DNA of 64,000 nucleotides from Centrapalus pauciflorus. Its lineage: Eukaryota > Streptophyta > Magnoliopsida > Asterales > Asteraceae. Where the stretch lies: positions 75,001 through 139,000 of the forward strand of contig JAANYP010004261.1 of assembly GCA_020465985.1 (NCBI GenBank), in the 5' to 3' direction. The notes below the pieces were generated by a model. That model was given only the letters and a program-made list of their open reading frames with translations. It was not told where the DNA came from and ran no database searches. Both the position numbers and the translations under genes were made by a program. Below, one piece after another: positions 11,050 through 22,450 of the stretch; position 1 is the stretch's first letter, and every line of letters starts with the position of its first letter.

Positions 11050-11673
11050 CTATGCACATATAGCAAAGAAAAAAAAAATGGATTTTAGCACGAGTAAATG
11101 CACATGATGGCACACAATCATGCAAATCTCGATGGAGTCCGAAGAAACCGGTGAGATAATTATAACCAAATTATCAAGTGCGACGTGTTCCGCGGAGAGT
11201 AAATTATGCACACAACAACAACGTAATGATCATTCTCCTTGGATTTGTTGCATGTGCATGAAAGATGATGGTTACGTAGCATGGCAAGATTCCTTACATG
11301 TCGTGAAGTGCATGATTATGAGCGACAAGTAGAACGATTGAAAGCACGAATCATGCAAATGTGATGGAATGACATGTTCATACTGATTTGAGCATGACGA
11401 GTGAGGATCCTAAACTTAGCAACATCAAGATTGTAGAGCTTCTAAGCACATCACAGAGAGTAATTCCTAAAAATCTAAATTTAGAAATAAAAGATAAACT
11501 CATGAAATGCAAATAGTCTAGGAATTTCTACTCACTAGCGATATATCATGTAACTAAACACATTATATTTCAGTAATTTTGAACCTAGGGCAGAAAACAA
11601 GAACACTATCATTTTCATGAGAAAATAGCATTTCTTGCTCTAAAATGAGAAATAAGGAGGAAAAACAACTTAC
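11050..11673 (-). other. Predicted 5'-leader intron before env-position ORF copy 1
   Basis: On the minus strand a strong donor (aat|gtaagttg) at 11673 and an acceptor (gcatag) ending at 11050 frame 624 bp. The branch region is followed by a long U/C tract (aaaaaaaaaa on plus near 11071). The acceptor touches the ATG. No coding potential lies inside. Confidence 0.55.
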
Positions 11674-11827
11674 ATTGGTGAAAGGATCAAAGAATGAACG
11701 TGAATCGACGAGAATTTCCACATTGTAGAAGATTTGAGAGCAAAAAGTAGGTTAAAATTCGGAGTTTTTGAGAGGAAGTGATGGAAATGAAGTGAAAAAG
11801 GGTTTAAAAACCGCTGGTATGCATCGG

Positions 11828-11893
11828 GGCGCAGGCGCACCCCTGCGCCGTCCGGTGCGCTTGGGGCGCAGGCCTGCGCTGGCCGGTGCGCTG
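11828..11893. repeat. GC-rich palindromic block upstream of ORF copy 1
   Basis: Contains GCGCAGGCCTGCGC (11866-11879) and related gcgcaggcgcacccctgcgcc and ggtgcgctt units. The gcaggcgcaccc...tgcgcttgggg run is homologous to 9286-9330. The minus-strand ORFs read through here (11670-11991) are artefacts of the GC content. Confidence 0.8.
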
Positions 11894-12039
11894 CCAGGTG
11901 ATTTTTGTGTGTGCTGTTTGTAGTGTTTGGTCCCCCAAAAACATACGAATTTACGTACAATCCACTGATTTTTTTCCTCGATTTTTTTCATGTTTTCGTC
12001 ATTCTTCGGCGTTGGATGTGCATCCGCTTGATGGATAGC

Positions 12040-12058
12040 TTTTCCCCAACTTAGTTGG
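12040..12058 (-). other. Internal PPT-like box between pol and ORF copy 1
   Basis: Minus-strand ccaactaagttggggaaaa shares AAGTTGGGGAA with the terminal PPT. It lies about 300 bp after the pol stop and about 170 bp before the GC palindrome. Confidence 0.55.
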
Positions 12059-12357
12059 ATGCGACATGTAGCAGTCTATTATAGGATGAAATATTATTTA
12101 GCTAAGTGTTTTATGGGAGCAACTAACTAAGGCATATTAAAATCTACTCTAATATCTATAAGTAAAAACACACTTTCATGGTGAAAACGATTGCACTTAG
12201 CATGTGCAACAAGCCTTTAAACCCCTCGGTAGCCCGAGTGGACGAGTTATAGTATCGTGAGGGTTTCTATGGAACACACCCACAAAGTTCACTGGATTGC
12301 CTTCCAGAAAGCTCTAAGTTTAATGTCTTCAGCCAGACATTTTGGAACTTTTAATAT
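12059..12357. other. Non-coding spacer after element C pol
   Basis: About 300 bp of AT-rich sequence with no ORF, recognisable repeat or strong signal. It is the 3' untranslated side of pol. Confidence 0.5.
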
Positions 12358-15300
12358 TTAAGTGATATCTTCCAAGACCATTGTCTCAGATGATATAATT
12401 TCATTATCAGCCCATTGTACAAATAATTTTAATCGGTGTCCGTTCACTTTAAACGGTTCACCGTCTTTTTGGTCTATTATTTCGACTGCACCGTGCGGGT
12501 AGACGTTAGTAACTATGTATGGGCCTGACCACTTACTTTTTAATTTGCCTGGAAAGAGCCGCAGGCGTGCATTGAATAACCATACTTTGTCACCTTTATT
12601 AAACACCTTTCTTTTAATTAATCGATCGTGGAAAGCTTTTGTCTTTTCTTTATATATTTTAGCGCTTTCATAAGCTTCCTTACGTATTTCTTCTAATTCG
12701 TTCAGTTGGTGTTTTCGATTTATACCGGTGGCTGTGAAATTGAGGTTTGCATTTTTAATTGCCCATAAGGCTTGATGTTCTAGCTCAACCGGAAGATGAC
12801 ATAATTTCCCATATACTAACTTATAGGGAGACATGCCGATAGGAGTTTTGAAAGCAGTGCGATATGACCAAAGTGCATCGTCTAATCGTGTTGACCAATC
12901 ATTCCTATCGGGTCGTACTATTTTCTCTAATATACGCTTAACCTCCCTGTTAGACACTTCTACCTATCCACTAGTTTGTGGGTGATATGGTGTTGCGATC
13001 TTATGGGTGACTCCATAATGCTTAAGTAATTTGCTAAAGTACATATTCTTGAAATGAGAACCCCCATCACTGATTATAGCTCTAGGAATTCCATGACGAG
13101 AAAATATATTTCTTTTAACAAATTGGCATACTACTTTGTGATCATTTGTTCTTGTGGCTTCAGCTTCTACCCACTTAGATACGTAATCAACTGCCACTAG
13201 GATATATTCGAAACTGTATGACTTAGGGAAGGGTCCCATGAAGTCTATGCCCCACACATCGAAAATTTCTACAATAAGGATTGGTGTCATAGGCATTTGG
13301 TCTCGCTTTGAAATTCCTCATATTTGTTGGTATCGTAAGCATGACTTAACAAACTCATAGGAGTCTTTAAAGATAGTCAGCCAAAAGAATCCACTTTGTA
13401 ATATTCGATGACCTGTCTTTTTAGCACTAAAATGACCTCCACATGCATACGAGTGACAGTGATTTAGAATGTCATAATTCTCAATGTCTGGAACACATCG
13501 CCGGATAATCTGATCTACTCCTATTTTGAATAAATCCGGCTCCTCCCAAATGTACTGTTTAGTTTGAGAAAAGAAATACTTTCTTTGATGTGAGTTCCAG
13601 TGGCCTGGGATTTTTCCTGTGACAAAATAGTTTACTAAGTTAGCAAACCAAGGCACCTTTGCGATGAACAGTAATTGTTCATCTGGGAAATTGTCCCGAA
13701 TAGTATCCAGCATATCAGTGGTGATTGTTGGTAATCTCGATAGATGGTCTGCTACTACATTTTCTGAGCCCTTTTTGTCTCGAATTTCTAAAACAAATTC
13801 TTGTAGTAACAGTATCCAACGAATTAGCCGTGGCTTAGCATCTTTCTTAGCCAAGAGGTGTCGTAAGGCAGTGTGATTAGAATACAGAATTACCTTAGCT
13901 CCCCAGACATAAGATCTAAATTTATCTAGCGCATACACTACAGCAAGCAATTCTTTTTCAGTTGTTGTGTAATTAATTTGAGCTTCAGAGAATGTTTTGC
14001 TTGCATAGTATATTACCACAGGCTTTTTATCCACTCTTTGACCAAGGACGGCACCTACTGCGTGATCACTTGCATCGCACATGATCTCAAAGGGCTGAGA
14101 CCAATCAGGTGATTGCAGAATTGGTGCCTCCGTGAGCTTCACTTTTAATGTATCAAACACCTCTATACATTCTTTATCAAAGTTAAATGGTGCGTCTTTA
14201 AGGAGAATGTTGCATAAAGGTTTGGTTATGGCACTAAAGTCTTTTATAAACCTTCTATAGAAACCTGTATGTCCTAAGAAAGAACGAATCCTCTTAATAT
14301 TAGTAGGCGGTGGTAACGAGGAAATTATTTGTATTTTAGCTCGGTCAACCTCCATTCCCCTTTCAGAAACTATATGTCCTAGGACTACTCCCTCTTTAAC
14401 CATGAAATGACTTTTCTCCCAGCTTAATACCAAATTGGTTTCGGTACACCGCTTGAGAACTTTTTCTAAATGAGAGAGACACCCTTCAAATGACTTATCA
14501 AATATAGAAAAGTCGTCCATGAAGATTTCAAGAGATCCTCCAACCATGTCTGAAAATATAGCCATCATACATCGTTGGAATGTGGCCGGAGCGTTACATA
14601 ATCCAAATGGCATTCTTCGGTAGGTGAATGTGCCGTACGGACAAGTAAAGGTCGTCTTGTCTTGATCCTCTGGGTGTATCGGGATTTGGTTATACCCCGA
14701 ATAGCCATCTAAGAAGCAATAGAATTTTTGCCCTGCTAATTTCTCTACTATTTGGTCGATGAATGGCAAAGGGAAATGATCCTTTGAGGTTGCGGCATTC
14801 AGCTTTCTGTAGTCGATACATACTCTCCATCCTGTTATAGGGCGAGTTGCAATCTTTTCTCCTTCAGGAGTATCAACAACAGTGATTCTAGATTTTTTAG
14901 GAACTGTATGTGTGGGACTAACCCATTGGCTATCTGATATCAGATAAATAATTCCAGCATCTAGCCATTTTAGTACTTCCTTCTTCACTACCTCTCTAAG
15001 GTTGGGATTTAACCTTCTCTGAGCATCTCTGCTAGGCTTAGCTGTCGGATCAGTTATAATCCTGTGCATACACATTGTTGGGCTAATCCTTTTTAGGTCT
15101 GCTATGGTCCAGCTTACCGCTTCCTTGTATCTCCATAAAACTTCTAATAAAGCCTTTTCTTGTGCAGCAGTAAGATCTGTTGCAATGATTACGGGCAGTG
15201 TACTCTCAGGGCCAAGAAAAGCATATATGAGATGAGATGGAAGTGGTTTCAACTCTAACTTGGGTGGTTGCTCTAGAGATGGTTTTGCTGATGGTGGAAG

Positions 15301-15969
15301 ATCAGTAGGAAGTTTCTCGATCTTATGTGTCCATGGTGGTTGAGTAGAATCCACTGACTGAACACGTTCAAGTTCGAACTCTTTAGCTTCAGGCATATTG
15401 TCTAACTTATGCTCATTATAGTACAGAATCAGCTCCACTGGATCTTTACATGTTATTGTCGATAATTGTTGTTGTATTAAATCATCAACTAAGTCTATCA
15501 TGTAGCACTTTGAGTCCAACGGTGCATTAGGTACATTATTAAAGACATTGAGTTGGAGTTTGCGGTTTCCGAATGCTATGTCTAAGGCACCTGTCCTGCA
15601 ATTGATCTGGGCATTGATTGTGGCTAAGAAGGGACATCCTAGGATGATTGCCGGTTGGCTTTCTTTGTAAGCACTGTCTGAATCCAACACTAAGAAATCT
15701 ACTGGATAATAGAAGTCTTCGACCTTAATAATTACATCAGATAACATCCCCCGAGGTACTTTGGTGGATCTATCTGCTAACTGTAGGATGACGTCTGTTG
15801 TCTGTAGGGTGCCTAGATCATGTTGGTCAAATAAATTACCAGGTAAGATATTAACACTTGCCCCTAAGTCTAGAAGTGCCTTTTTGATTTGAATATCGCC
15901 GATGATTAAGGGTGATCCTGGGTCTTTTAGTTTAGGCGGCAGTGAGCTAGTGATAATTGCACTGACTTG
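12358..15969 (-). pseudogene. Element C pol: protease end, RT, RNase H, integrase
   Basis: An 809-codon open stretch (15747-13318) holds the protease tail, RT with WVCIDYRKLN-type, FLDGYSGYNQIPI and FMDDFSIF motifs, RNase H (CDASDHAVGAVLGQ, TTTEKELLAVVYA, YSNHTALRHLL) and the integrase zinc-finger region. In-frame TGA near 13318 and TAG at 12964-12966 then split integrase. Its core shows GIDFMGPFPKSY, AIISDGGSHF and, just after the TAG, VEVSNRE (D, D, E). The tail (12957-12358) carries GDKVWLFNARLRLFPGKLKSKW, usual for Athila integrase, without a chromodomain. In RNase H the residue at the YTDHK position is N (YSNHTA), a probable loss of a catalytic Asp. The upstream limit is an in-frame TAA at 15970-15972. 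Confidence 0.9.
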
Positions 15970-15972
15970 TTA

Positions 15973-18010
15973 AGTGAGGTTGATTTGCTTTGGAAGAGTT
16001 ATTTTAAATTTTCGTTTCTGAGTACAAAGGTCTTTTAAGAATTTAGCGTAAGAAGGGACTTGTTGTATAGCTTTGATTAAGGGAATGTTAATTTTAACTT
16101 GATTAAAAATATCCCATAACTCTTCGTTTTTAGGTCATTTCTTACCATAAGGAAATGATGCCGGATTTTCTGAGGCCGTTGGATAAGGAGCAATTTCAGT
16201 ATTGGAACTCCCTTCCCCAACTTTAGTCTCGACTGGTTTCTTCGCTTCTACTTCCTTAAAGGTTACTTTCTTAATCTTTGTTTCTACCTTTGACTCCGAT
16301 CTAGGTGGTTCCTCTTCATAGGCAATTTCTACCTCATCGTCTGTCTCACTTTCCTTAGGCATTTCTATTTTATTATCTACTTCCTTTCCACTCCTAAGGG
16401 TAGTGACTTTGTTAACTTCATTGACTTTGTTGACTTCATATTTCTTTTCCTTGCCATGGTGGTGCGATGGATTAACCGTGGTGTTACTTGGAAGCTTTCC
16501 TTCTTCTCGTTTAGTTAAGGACTCTGCAATTTGTCCCATCTGCCTTCCAAGCATCTCCATAGTTTTCGCTTGAACCATGGTCTGTTGTTTCATGAATTCC
16601 ATAAACTCGGAAAACTCTTTCGAGTTCCCCGACACTGGTCGTGAATCATTTTCTTCTTTAGGGTCTTGGCGTTTATAGTACCGATCATCCTTCGTAGCTG
16701 AGGTCGATCCATATTGGAAATCTCGGTTTTGTTGACGAGGTTGCTCATATCTTGGCTTCGGGGGAGCATCATTGTCTTGATTATCCCTCCAACTAAAGTT
16801 CGGGTGTTTTCTCCATCCCGGATTGTAGGTCTCCGAGTATGGGTTCTCCCGTTCTCTTCGTTGCCGAAAGCCAAAAGCTTCATTCACATACTCTTCGTGG
16901 GCGAAGGTATGTGGGCAATTCTCGGTTGGATGAGAAGGGTCTCCACAAGTGACACAGCAGACCTGTGCTACTGTAGCATTTCCCATTCCTTTCATCAACA
17001 AGTCCATCTTTTTGCTTAGTTCGGATATATCAGATTTAACTTCCTTCTTCCATGCATTGTCTATGCCCATAACTTGGACACCAACACTACTATCCGAACC
17101 CGCTTGGACTTTTAAACCTTTGCATAACTGGGTTAATAACTCCCAGGCTTCGTCATCTTCCTTGGCTAAAAAGGTTCCGCCTGAAGCAGCGGTGATCATA
17201 TTCCTACTTTCTTGACTAACCCAATCAAAGAAGGTTTTAATAAGCATCCATTTAGGAATTTCATGGTGAGGGCATGTTCTTAGTAATTCATTTAATCTAT
17301 TAAAGGCTTCGTGAAATTGTTCCCCAATTTTCTGTATAAATCCAGTTATTTCTTTACGTTTTTCTGTAGTTTTGCTAATTAGGTAGTATTCAGTTAAAAA
17401 TTCTTTTTTCATTTCATCCCAGTTAGTTATACTATCAGTGGGAAGTGACACAAACCAGTTTTTCGCTCTTTACTTCAAGGAGAAAGGAAAGAGTCTAAGT
17501 TTGAGTGCGTCTACGGTCATTCCCCTAACGTGATTGGCCTTACATATGGCAGTAAATTCGGCTAAGTGCTCATACGGTTCTTCGCTTGGTGCTCCGCGAA
17601 AAACGGGTAAGATGCTAAAAAAGCTGTGGCCTAATTTCAGGTTCATTCTCATTAATTGGGTAGCATATGGGTGATGGATCAGGGATATCACCCGGCCTAT
17701 AATGGGATTCTACGGTTCTAGGGTCTCCCATCGGTCTTTGGTTTTGTTGGACGTCAACAAGAACTTTATCGACGTTCTCGTCTTCCGAACTAACTACTTC
17801 TTCTTCCACGTTTACTTTAGGAGCAGTATTTTTAATTTCGTTTGCTTGAGTTGTGGCTCGCCTATTAGATCTAGCGGTTTTTCCTATTTCTGGATCAAAC
17901 TTCAAGGGTGAAATTCTTCCAGAGTAACGTGTGTGCATAAACCTATGAGGGCTAGATGAAGAATTAGAATTAAAAACTTTCTTTTTGGTGAGAATCGATG
18001 CTTGCGCCAC
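15973..18010 (-). pseudogene. Element C gag and gag-protease linker
   Basis: The likely start is ATG at 18010 (MAQASILTKKK). A frameshift follows near 17620-17690, then a TAA at 17470-17472, then 438 open codons to a TGA at 16135-16137. Beyond that the frame continues through the start of the protease region, with ALLDLGASVNILPGN (about 15840-15890) lying in the pol part. The capsid-like domain has KRKEITGFIQKIGEQFHEAFNRL. The single zinc knuckle CVTCGDPSHPTENC lies near 16905-16950. A Lys/Glu-rich tail follows. Gag coats the element RNA; this copy is broken three times. Confidence 0.88.
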
Positions 18011-18229
18011 GATTCCCTTTTTCTTAATAAAACTAAGGCAATAATTAAAGCTTAAAAACTAATTAAATACAATAATAGCAAATAAATAAATTTAAACTAA
18101 ATTAAATAAGCAAATTAAAGCAAATAAGCAAATGATTTGAGATTAACTAAATTAACTAAATTACTCTAGAAAAATTAAGTAACTAAACTAAGCTAATTAC
18201 TAAAATACGTGACTTTGAGCGCAACCGCT
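18011..18229. other. AT-rich 5' leader of element C
   Basis: A/T-rich leader between PBS and gag, built of short aattaaa, aaataa and aactaa runs. No ORF or structured element was recognised. Confidence 0.6.
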
Positions 18230-18246
18230 CCCCGGCAACAGCGCCA
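18230..18246 (-). other. Primer-binding site (tRNA-Asp type) of element C
   Basis: Minus-strand TGGCGCTGTTGCCGGGG lies within six bases of the 5' LTR end. It matches the complement of the plant tRNA-Asp(GTC) 3' end with one mismatch (T for C). This primer is used by Athila-type elements (family knowledge). Confidence 0.85.
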
Positions 18247-18971
18247 AAGTTTGATGCGAGTGTCGTTAACCCGTCAAAAATACCACTAAATACCTTAGAA
18301 GCTAGGGTAAGTAGGGATCGTATCCACAGAGAGCGAGAGGTTAATTACACGTACTCGAGCGACTAGCGTTGTAATTTAAGTAATTTGAAAATATTAATTG
18401 GTTTGTAAAAGTGATTACTTGATTTATAAAATTAACTACTTACGTGATTTGTAAAAAGAAAACTTAATGAAATTGTTTGATTAAATAAAACCATTCCCGG
18501 ATTCCACACTTAACTTTGTATTTAATTTATAAAAACGATGTAAAGTTACATAGACATAATCTTTGTTATAATTATTATTAGATTCGTTACGTGATCTTGG
18601 GCATAGCGCGTGACACGTTTGATTACCCGTCTTAATTAAATAAATAACTCGGCACGAACAATAAAATATCAACGAACTATCTTGCGAAACGCAACAAAAC
18701 AAATAACAATCATTCGTTTACAATCTAAATATAAATAATAAAACCATGCAAACATAAAGTAATCGTTCGTAAAATTAAACACTTAGCGTTGTGCTTCCTT
18801 CGAGAATGATTATATGAGATTAGTCGGACATTCTTCGCGTAATGCTCAAGAGTTGTGTGTCCATCTTCGTAGCTTGACTCGTGTGCTCTTCGTACTTGTG
18901 TTCGCTCAAACGGGGTCCTTTTCCTTAGCTTTCTTCTTCAAAAAACGATCTTTTCTTTTAACCTCTGACTT

Positions 18972-18982
18972 TGTATTTATAG
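18972..18982 (-). promoter_or_regulatory. TATA box in element C 5' LTR
   Basis: Minus-strand CTATAAATACA is a textbook plant TATA box. It lies downstream of the GC-rich U3 blocks and about 720 bp before the LTR end. In the 3' LTR the first base has changed to T. Confidence 0.65.
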
Positions 18983-19058
18983 GAAAAGCTGGAAAAACCC
19001 TAAAAACGGCTGAACATTAGTTTAATGGGTTGGGCGCAGCCGTAGGCGCAGGCCTGCG

Positions 19059-19084
19059 CCCCCCCCCCCCCCCCCCCCCCCCCC
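19059..19084. repeat. Poly-C tract of 26 in element C 5' LTR
   Basis: 26 consecutive C (G on the transcribed strand) adjoin the GC palindrome. The other LTR has 9. Slippage in vivo or in sequencing could explain the difference. Confidence 0.85.
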
Positions 19085-19333
19085 TGCGCCTGTCTGTGAA
19101 AATCCGTATTTTTGTGAATTAATTTCTTCTGCTGAGCACTTGGTCTGGGCGCAGGGCTGCGCCCCTCTCTGCGCCTGGCTCTGAAAATTTGTCCTTTTTT
19201 CACCAATTTAAACTGGATTTTCTTTACATGTAGAAGCACAAGAATTTATTCAATAATAGCACATTCTACGATATTTTCTTTCTAAAATCAACTCTTTTAT
19301 ATCTAGTAAACACGGTAAATTATAACCCGATCA

Positions 19334-20363
19334 GATAACTGTTGTTGTACGAGAACTCTATCAGTGGCAGATGGTCGTCCCAATTGCCACCGAGATCCAA
19401 TACACACGATCTCATCATATCCTCAAGTGTCAGGATAGTCTTTTCACTTTGACCATCAGTTTGTGGACGATAAGCCGTACTCATCGAAATCCTCGTTCCC
19501 AACCCTTCTTGCAAAGCCGACCAAAAGTTTGAAGTAAAGCGGCTATCCCGATCAGATACTATAGACTTAGGTACTCCATGTCTAGAAACAATCTCGTCCA
19601 AATAAATCTGAGCCAACTTCTCTAACGAATAGCTTTCCCGAATCGGTATAAAGTGTGCCGACTTAGTCAATCTATCAACTATTACCCAAATTGCATCATG
19701 TTGACGCCTAGTCTTCGGCAACTTTGTAACAAAATCCATTGTTATATGTTCCCACTTCCATTCCGGAATGGGAAGTGGTTGCAAACTACCATAAGGCTGC
19801 TGGTGTTCGGCTTTCACTAACCGACAGGTTCTGCATCTTTCAACATACTGACCTATATCCTTCTTCAATCCCGGCCACCAAAAGTCTGCTTTCAGCTCAT
19901 TGTACATATTTGTGCTCCCGGGATGTACAGAAAACTTAGATTGATGTGCTTCTTCTATGATCACCTTTCTCATACCACCAAACTTTGGCACCCAGATCCT
20001 ACCATATATACCTTTCAAACCCGATTCACTAGTTTCCATATTCTTAATCTGTGCCCTTATATTTTCATCTTTCAAGGCTTCCTCTTGAGCGGCCTTAACA
20101 TCATTTATAATCGTAGATGTTAGCATAGTAGACGTCATCATGTAGTAGCAGTCCTTAGCATAAGCTTTGCGACTCAAAGCATCGGCTACCACGTTAGCCT
20201 TTCCGGGGTGATAAAGGATCTCACAGTCGTAATCCTTTATTAGTTCCATCGAACGTTTCTGCCTCATATTAAGCTCTTTTTGGCTGAAAATGTACTTCAA
20301 ACTCTTATGATCCGTGTATAATTGACACTTAGTTCCATAGAGATAGTGTCTCCATAACTTCAA
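19334..20363 (-). pseudogene. Gypsy B RNase H end and integrase core
   Basis: Reading on the minus strand from 20363: LWRHYLYGTK, YTDHKSLKYIF and NVVADALSR (end of RNase H). The integrase zinc finger follows with HQSKFSVHPGSTNMYNELKADFWW and CRTCRLVKAEHQQP. The core shows TMDFVTKLP, IVSDRDSRF and TDGQSE (D, D, E). It is open through to FSYNNSY, where element C is inserted; the remainder is at 4575-5218. Apart from the insertion, the integrase core looks undamaged. Confidence 0.92.
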
Positions 20364-22450
20364 TGCAAAAGTAACTTTCCACGCTGCATCAGTACAGCGC
20401 CCAACCCCAATCTTGATGCGTCCGTGTAAACCAAAAAATCATCATTGCCCTCCGGTAGAGCAAGTATCGGCGCTTCACTTAGCGTCTTCTTCAAGATATC
20501 GAATGCCTCTTGTTGCATGGTTTCCCAAACAAAAGGTGCATTTTTCTTTGTTAATGCAGTCAAAGGAACTGCAATGTTTGAAAAATCCTTGATAAACCTC
20601 CTATAATAGCCCGCCAGCCCAAGGAAACTTCTGACTTCCGTAGCTGAACGAGGCGGCTCCCAATTCTTTATCGCTTCTACCTTAGCCGGATCTACAGATA
20701 TCCCAGCTCTCGAGATAACATGTCCTAGAAACTGTATCTGCTGCAGCCAAAACTCACATTTTGAGAATTTGGCGTACAACTTCTCTTTCCTCAATAGTTC
20801 CAACAATTCTTTTAGATGAGCAGCATGCTCGGCCTCAGACTTGGAATACACCAAAATGTCGTCAATGAATACAATCACCGACTTATCTAGCATCGGTCTG
20901 CAAACTCTGTTCATTAGATCCATAAAAACAGCCGGGGCGTTGGTTAACCCGAAAGGCATCACCAGAAACTCGTAATATCCATATCGAGTTCTGGATGCTT
21001 TTTTAGGCACATCATCTTCTCGTACTTTCAGTTGGTGATATCCCGACCTCAAATCAATCTTAGAGAACACACTTGCCCCATGTAGCTGATCAAACAAGTC
21101 ATCTATCCTCGGCAACGGATACTTGTTCTTAATTGTCAACTTATTCAGCTCCCGGTAATCGATGCACATCCTCATCGTGCCATCTTTCTTCTTAACAAAT
21201 AACACCGGAGCTCCCCACGGCGATGAACTCGGTCGAATGAAGCCATTGTCCAACAACTCCAGGAGTTGTTTCATCATTTCTTGCATCTCTGTAGGAGCAA
21301 GGCGATATGGAGAACGAGCTACTGGTGCAGCTCTAGGGATCAGATCAATTCGGAATTCCACTTGTCTCTCAGGCGGCACGCCAAAAAAGTCTTCCGGAAA
21401 CACATCCGGGAATTGTGATACAACAGGCACATCGACCAAAGTCTTCTTCTCAGCCTTAGCATCAATAGCATATGCTAAGTAAGCGTCACACCCCTTTGCC
21501 ACAAGCTTTCGGGCTTTTGCAATGGTCAACAAACACAGATCCCCGCTTCTCCTATCCCCATATATACATATCTCACGCCCCTCCGGAGTAGTTATCTTTA
21601 TCATACGATTCTTACAGACTATGTGGGCTTCATTTTCAATTAACCAGTCCATCTCGACAATCACGTCAAACTCACTAAATGCAATCGGAATCAAAACAAG
21701 ATTAAAGACTACATCTTCAATCACCAACGTGCAGTTACGGTATACGTGATCTACTTTGACTAGAGTGTTACTAACATTTTCTATGTCAAGTACGGCAGAT
21801 AACTTAGACAGTGGCATGGCATGTCGTTGTGCAAAAATAGTAGACACAAAAGAGCGGTTGGCACCAGAATCAAATAATACTCTTGCAGGCAAGGAGTTAA
21901 CTATGAACGTACCCGTAACCACCTCTGGGTTCTCCCTAGCCTCCTCTGCCGTAATCTGAAATGCACGAGCCGGTGCCCTTTGTGGCTGGTTTCGGCGGTT
22001 GACTGAACCACCACTAGATCCCCCAGATGATCGAGTTGAAGACGGAGCAGCAGCTGCTGGAGCATTCTTTCGACAATTCCTACTATAGTGCCCCCATACC
22101 CCGCACTTATGGCAAGCATCGGCTCTTCGTGGACACTCACTCTGAAAATGGCCCAACTCTCCACAGCAAAAACATGCACGACCATTGGTGCACTTGCCGA
22201 AGTGTTCCAGATGACAATTATTACAATATTGCGGCTCGGTGTTGATGGAGTAGGCACGAGCATGACCAGAAGAACTAGACTGTCGACGGTAAGATTGTTG
22301 CGGTGAATACTGCGATGATCGTGAAGAACCAGAGTAGCCTCCTTCGCGTTGACGTTTCAGTGGTGAAGGTTGAGTTGGGTTAGCTGAAGCAGCAGCAGAC
22401 CCCATTACATATCCGGACATACTCAAGATTTGTTCCACATTCCTAGCGGC
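20360..22450 (-). pseudogene. Gypsy B zinc knuckles, protease and RT
   Basis: 692 open codons in the same frame as gag, beyond its TAA. In order: three zinc knuckles (CNNCHLEHFGKC, CFCCGELGHFQSEC, CHKCGVWGHYSRNC), protease with VLFDSGANRSFVS, RT with VLFVKKKDGTMRMCIDYRELN and VFIDDILVYSK, and the connection SFLGLAGYYRRFIKDF. RNase H begins (VYTDASRLGLGAVLMQRGK) but then loses about 25 codons and shifts frame at about 20361-20370. The lost part includes the DLELAA segment with the second catalytic acid. Gypsy A still has this segment, which shows the size of the gap. Confidence 0.92.

Larger units (their letters stand above)
5224..19333 (-). mobile_element. Element C: Athila-type Ty3/gypsy retrotransposon with two env-position ORFs
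   Basis: About 14.1 kb, bounded by ~1.08-kb LTRs (5224-6297 and 18252-19333) and TSD gataa. The PBS complements a tRNA-Asp 3' end, as in the Athila/Tat branch (family knowledge). Order on the minus strand: gag with one zinc knuckle, a protease of the LDLGASVNILP type, RT with FMDD, RNase H, integrase, then about 6 kb with two related ORFs in the env position, then the PPT and 3' LTR. There is no chromodomain. Several nonsense codons and frameshifts make it non-functional, yet the LTRs remain very similar, so it is the youngest member of the left nest, as its position requires. Confidence 0.92.
18252..19333 (-). repeat. Element C 5' LTR
   Basis: Partner of 5224-6297. On the minus strand it starts TGATCGGG and ends CGCATCA. 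It carries the promoter TATA box, the GC palindrome GGCGCAGGCCTGCGCC (19045-19060) and an uninterrupted run of 26 C (19059-19084). Confidence 0.93.

Noticed and set aside
11670..11991. Minus-strand ORFs of 79-96 aa
   Set aside because: They cross the GC palindromic leader of env-position copy 1, and their composition follows the repeat.
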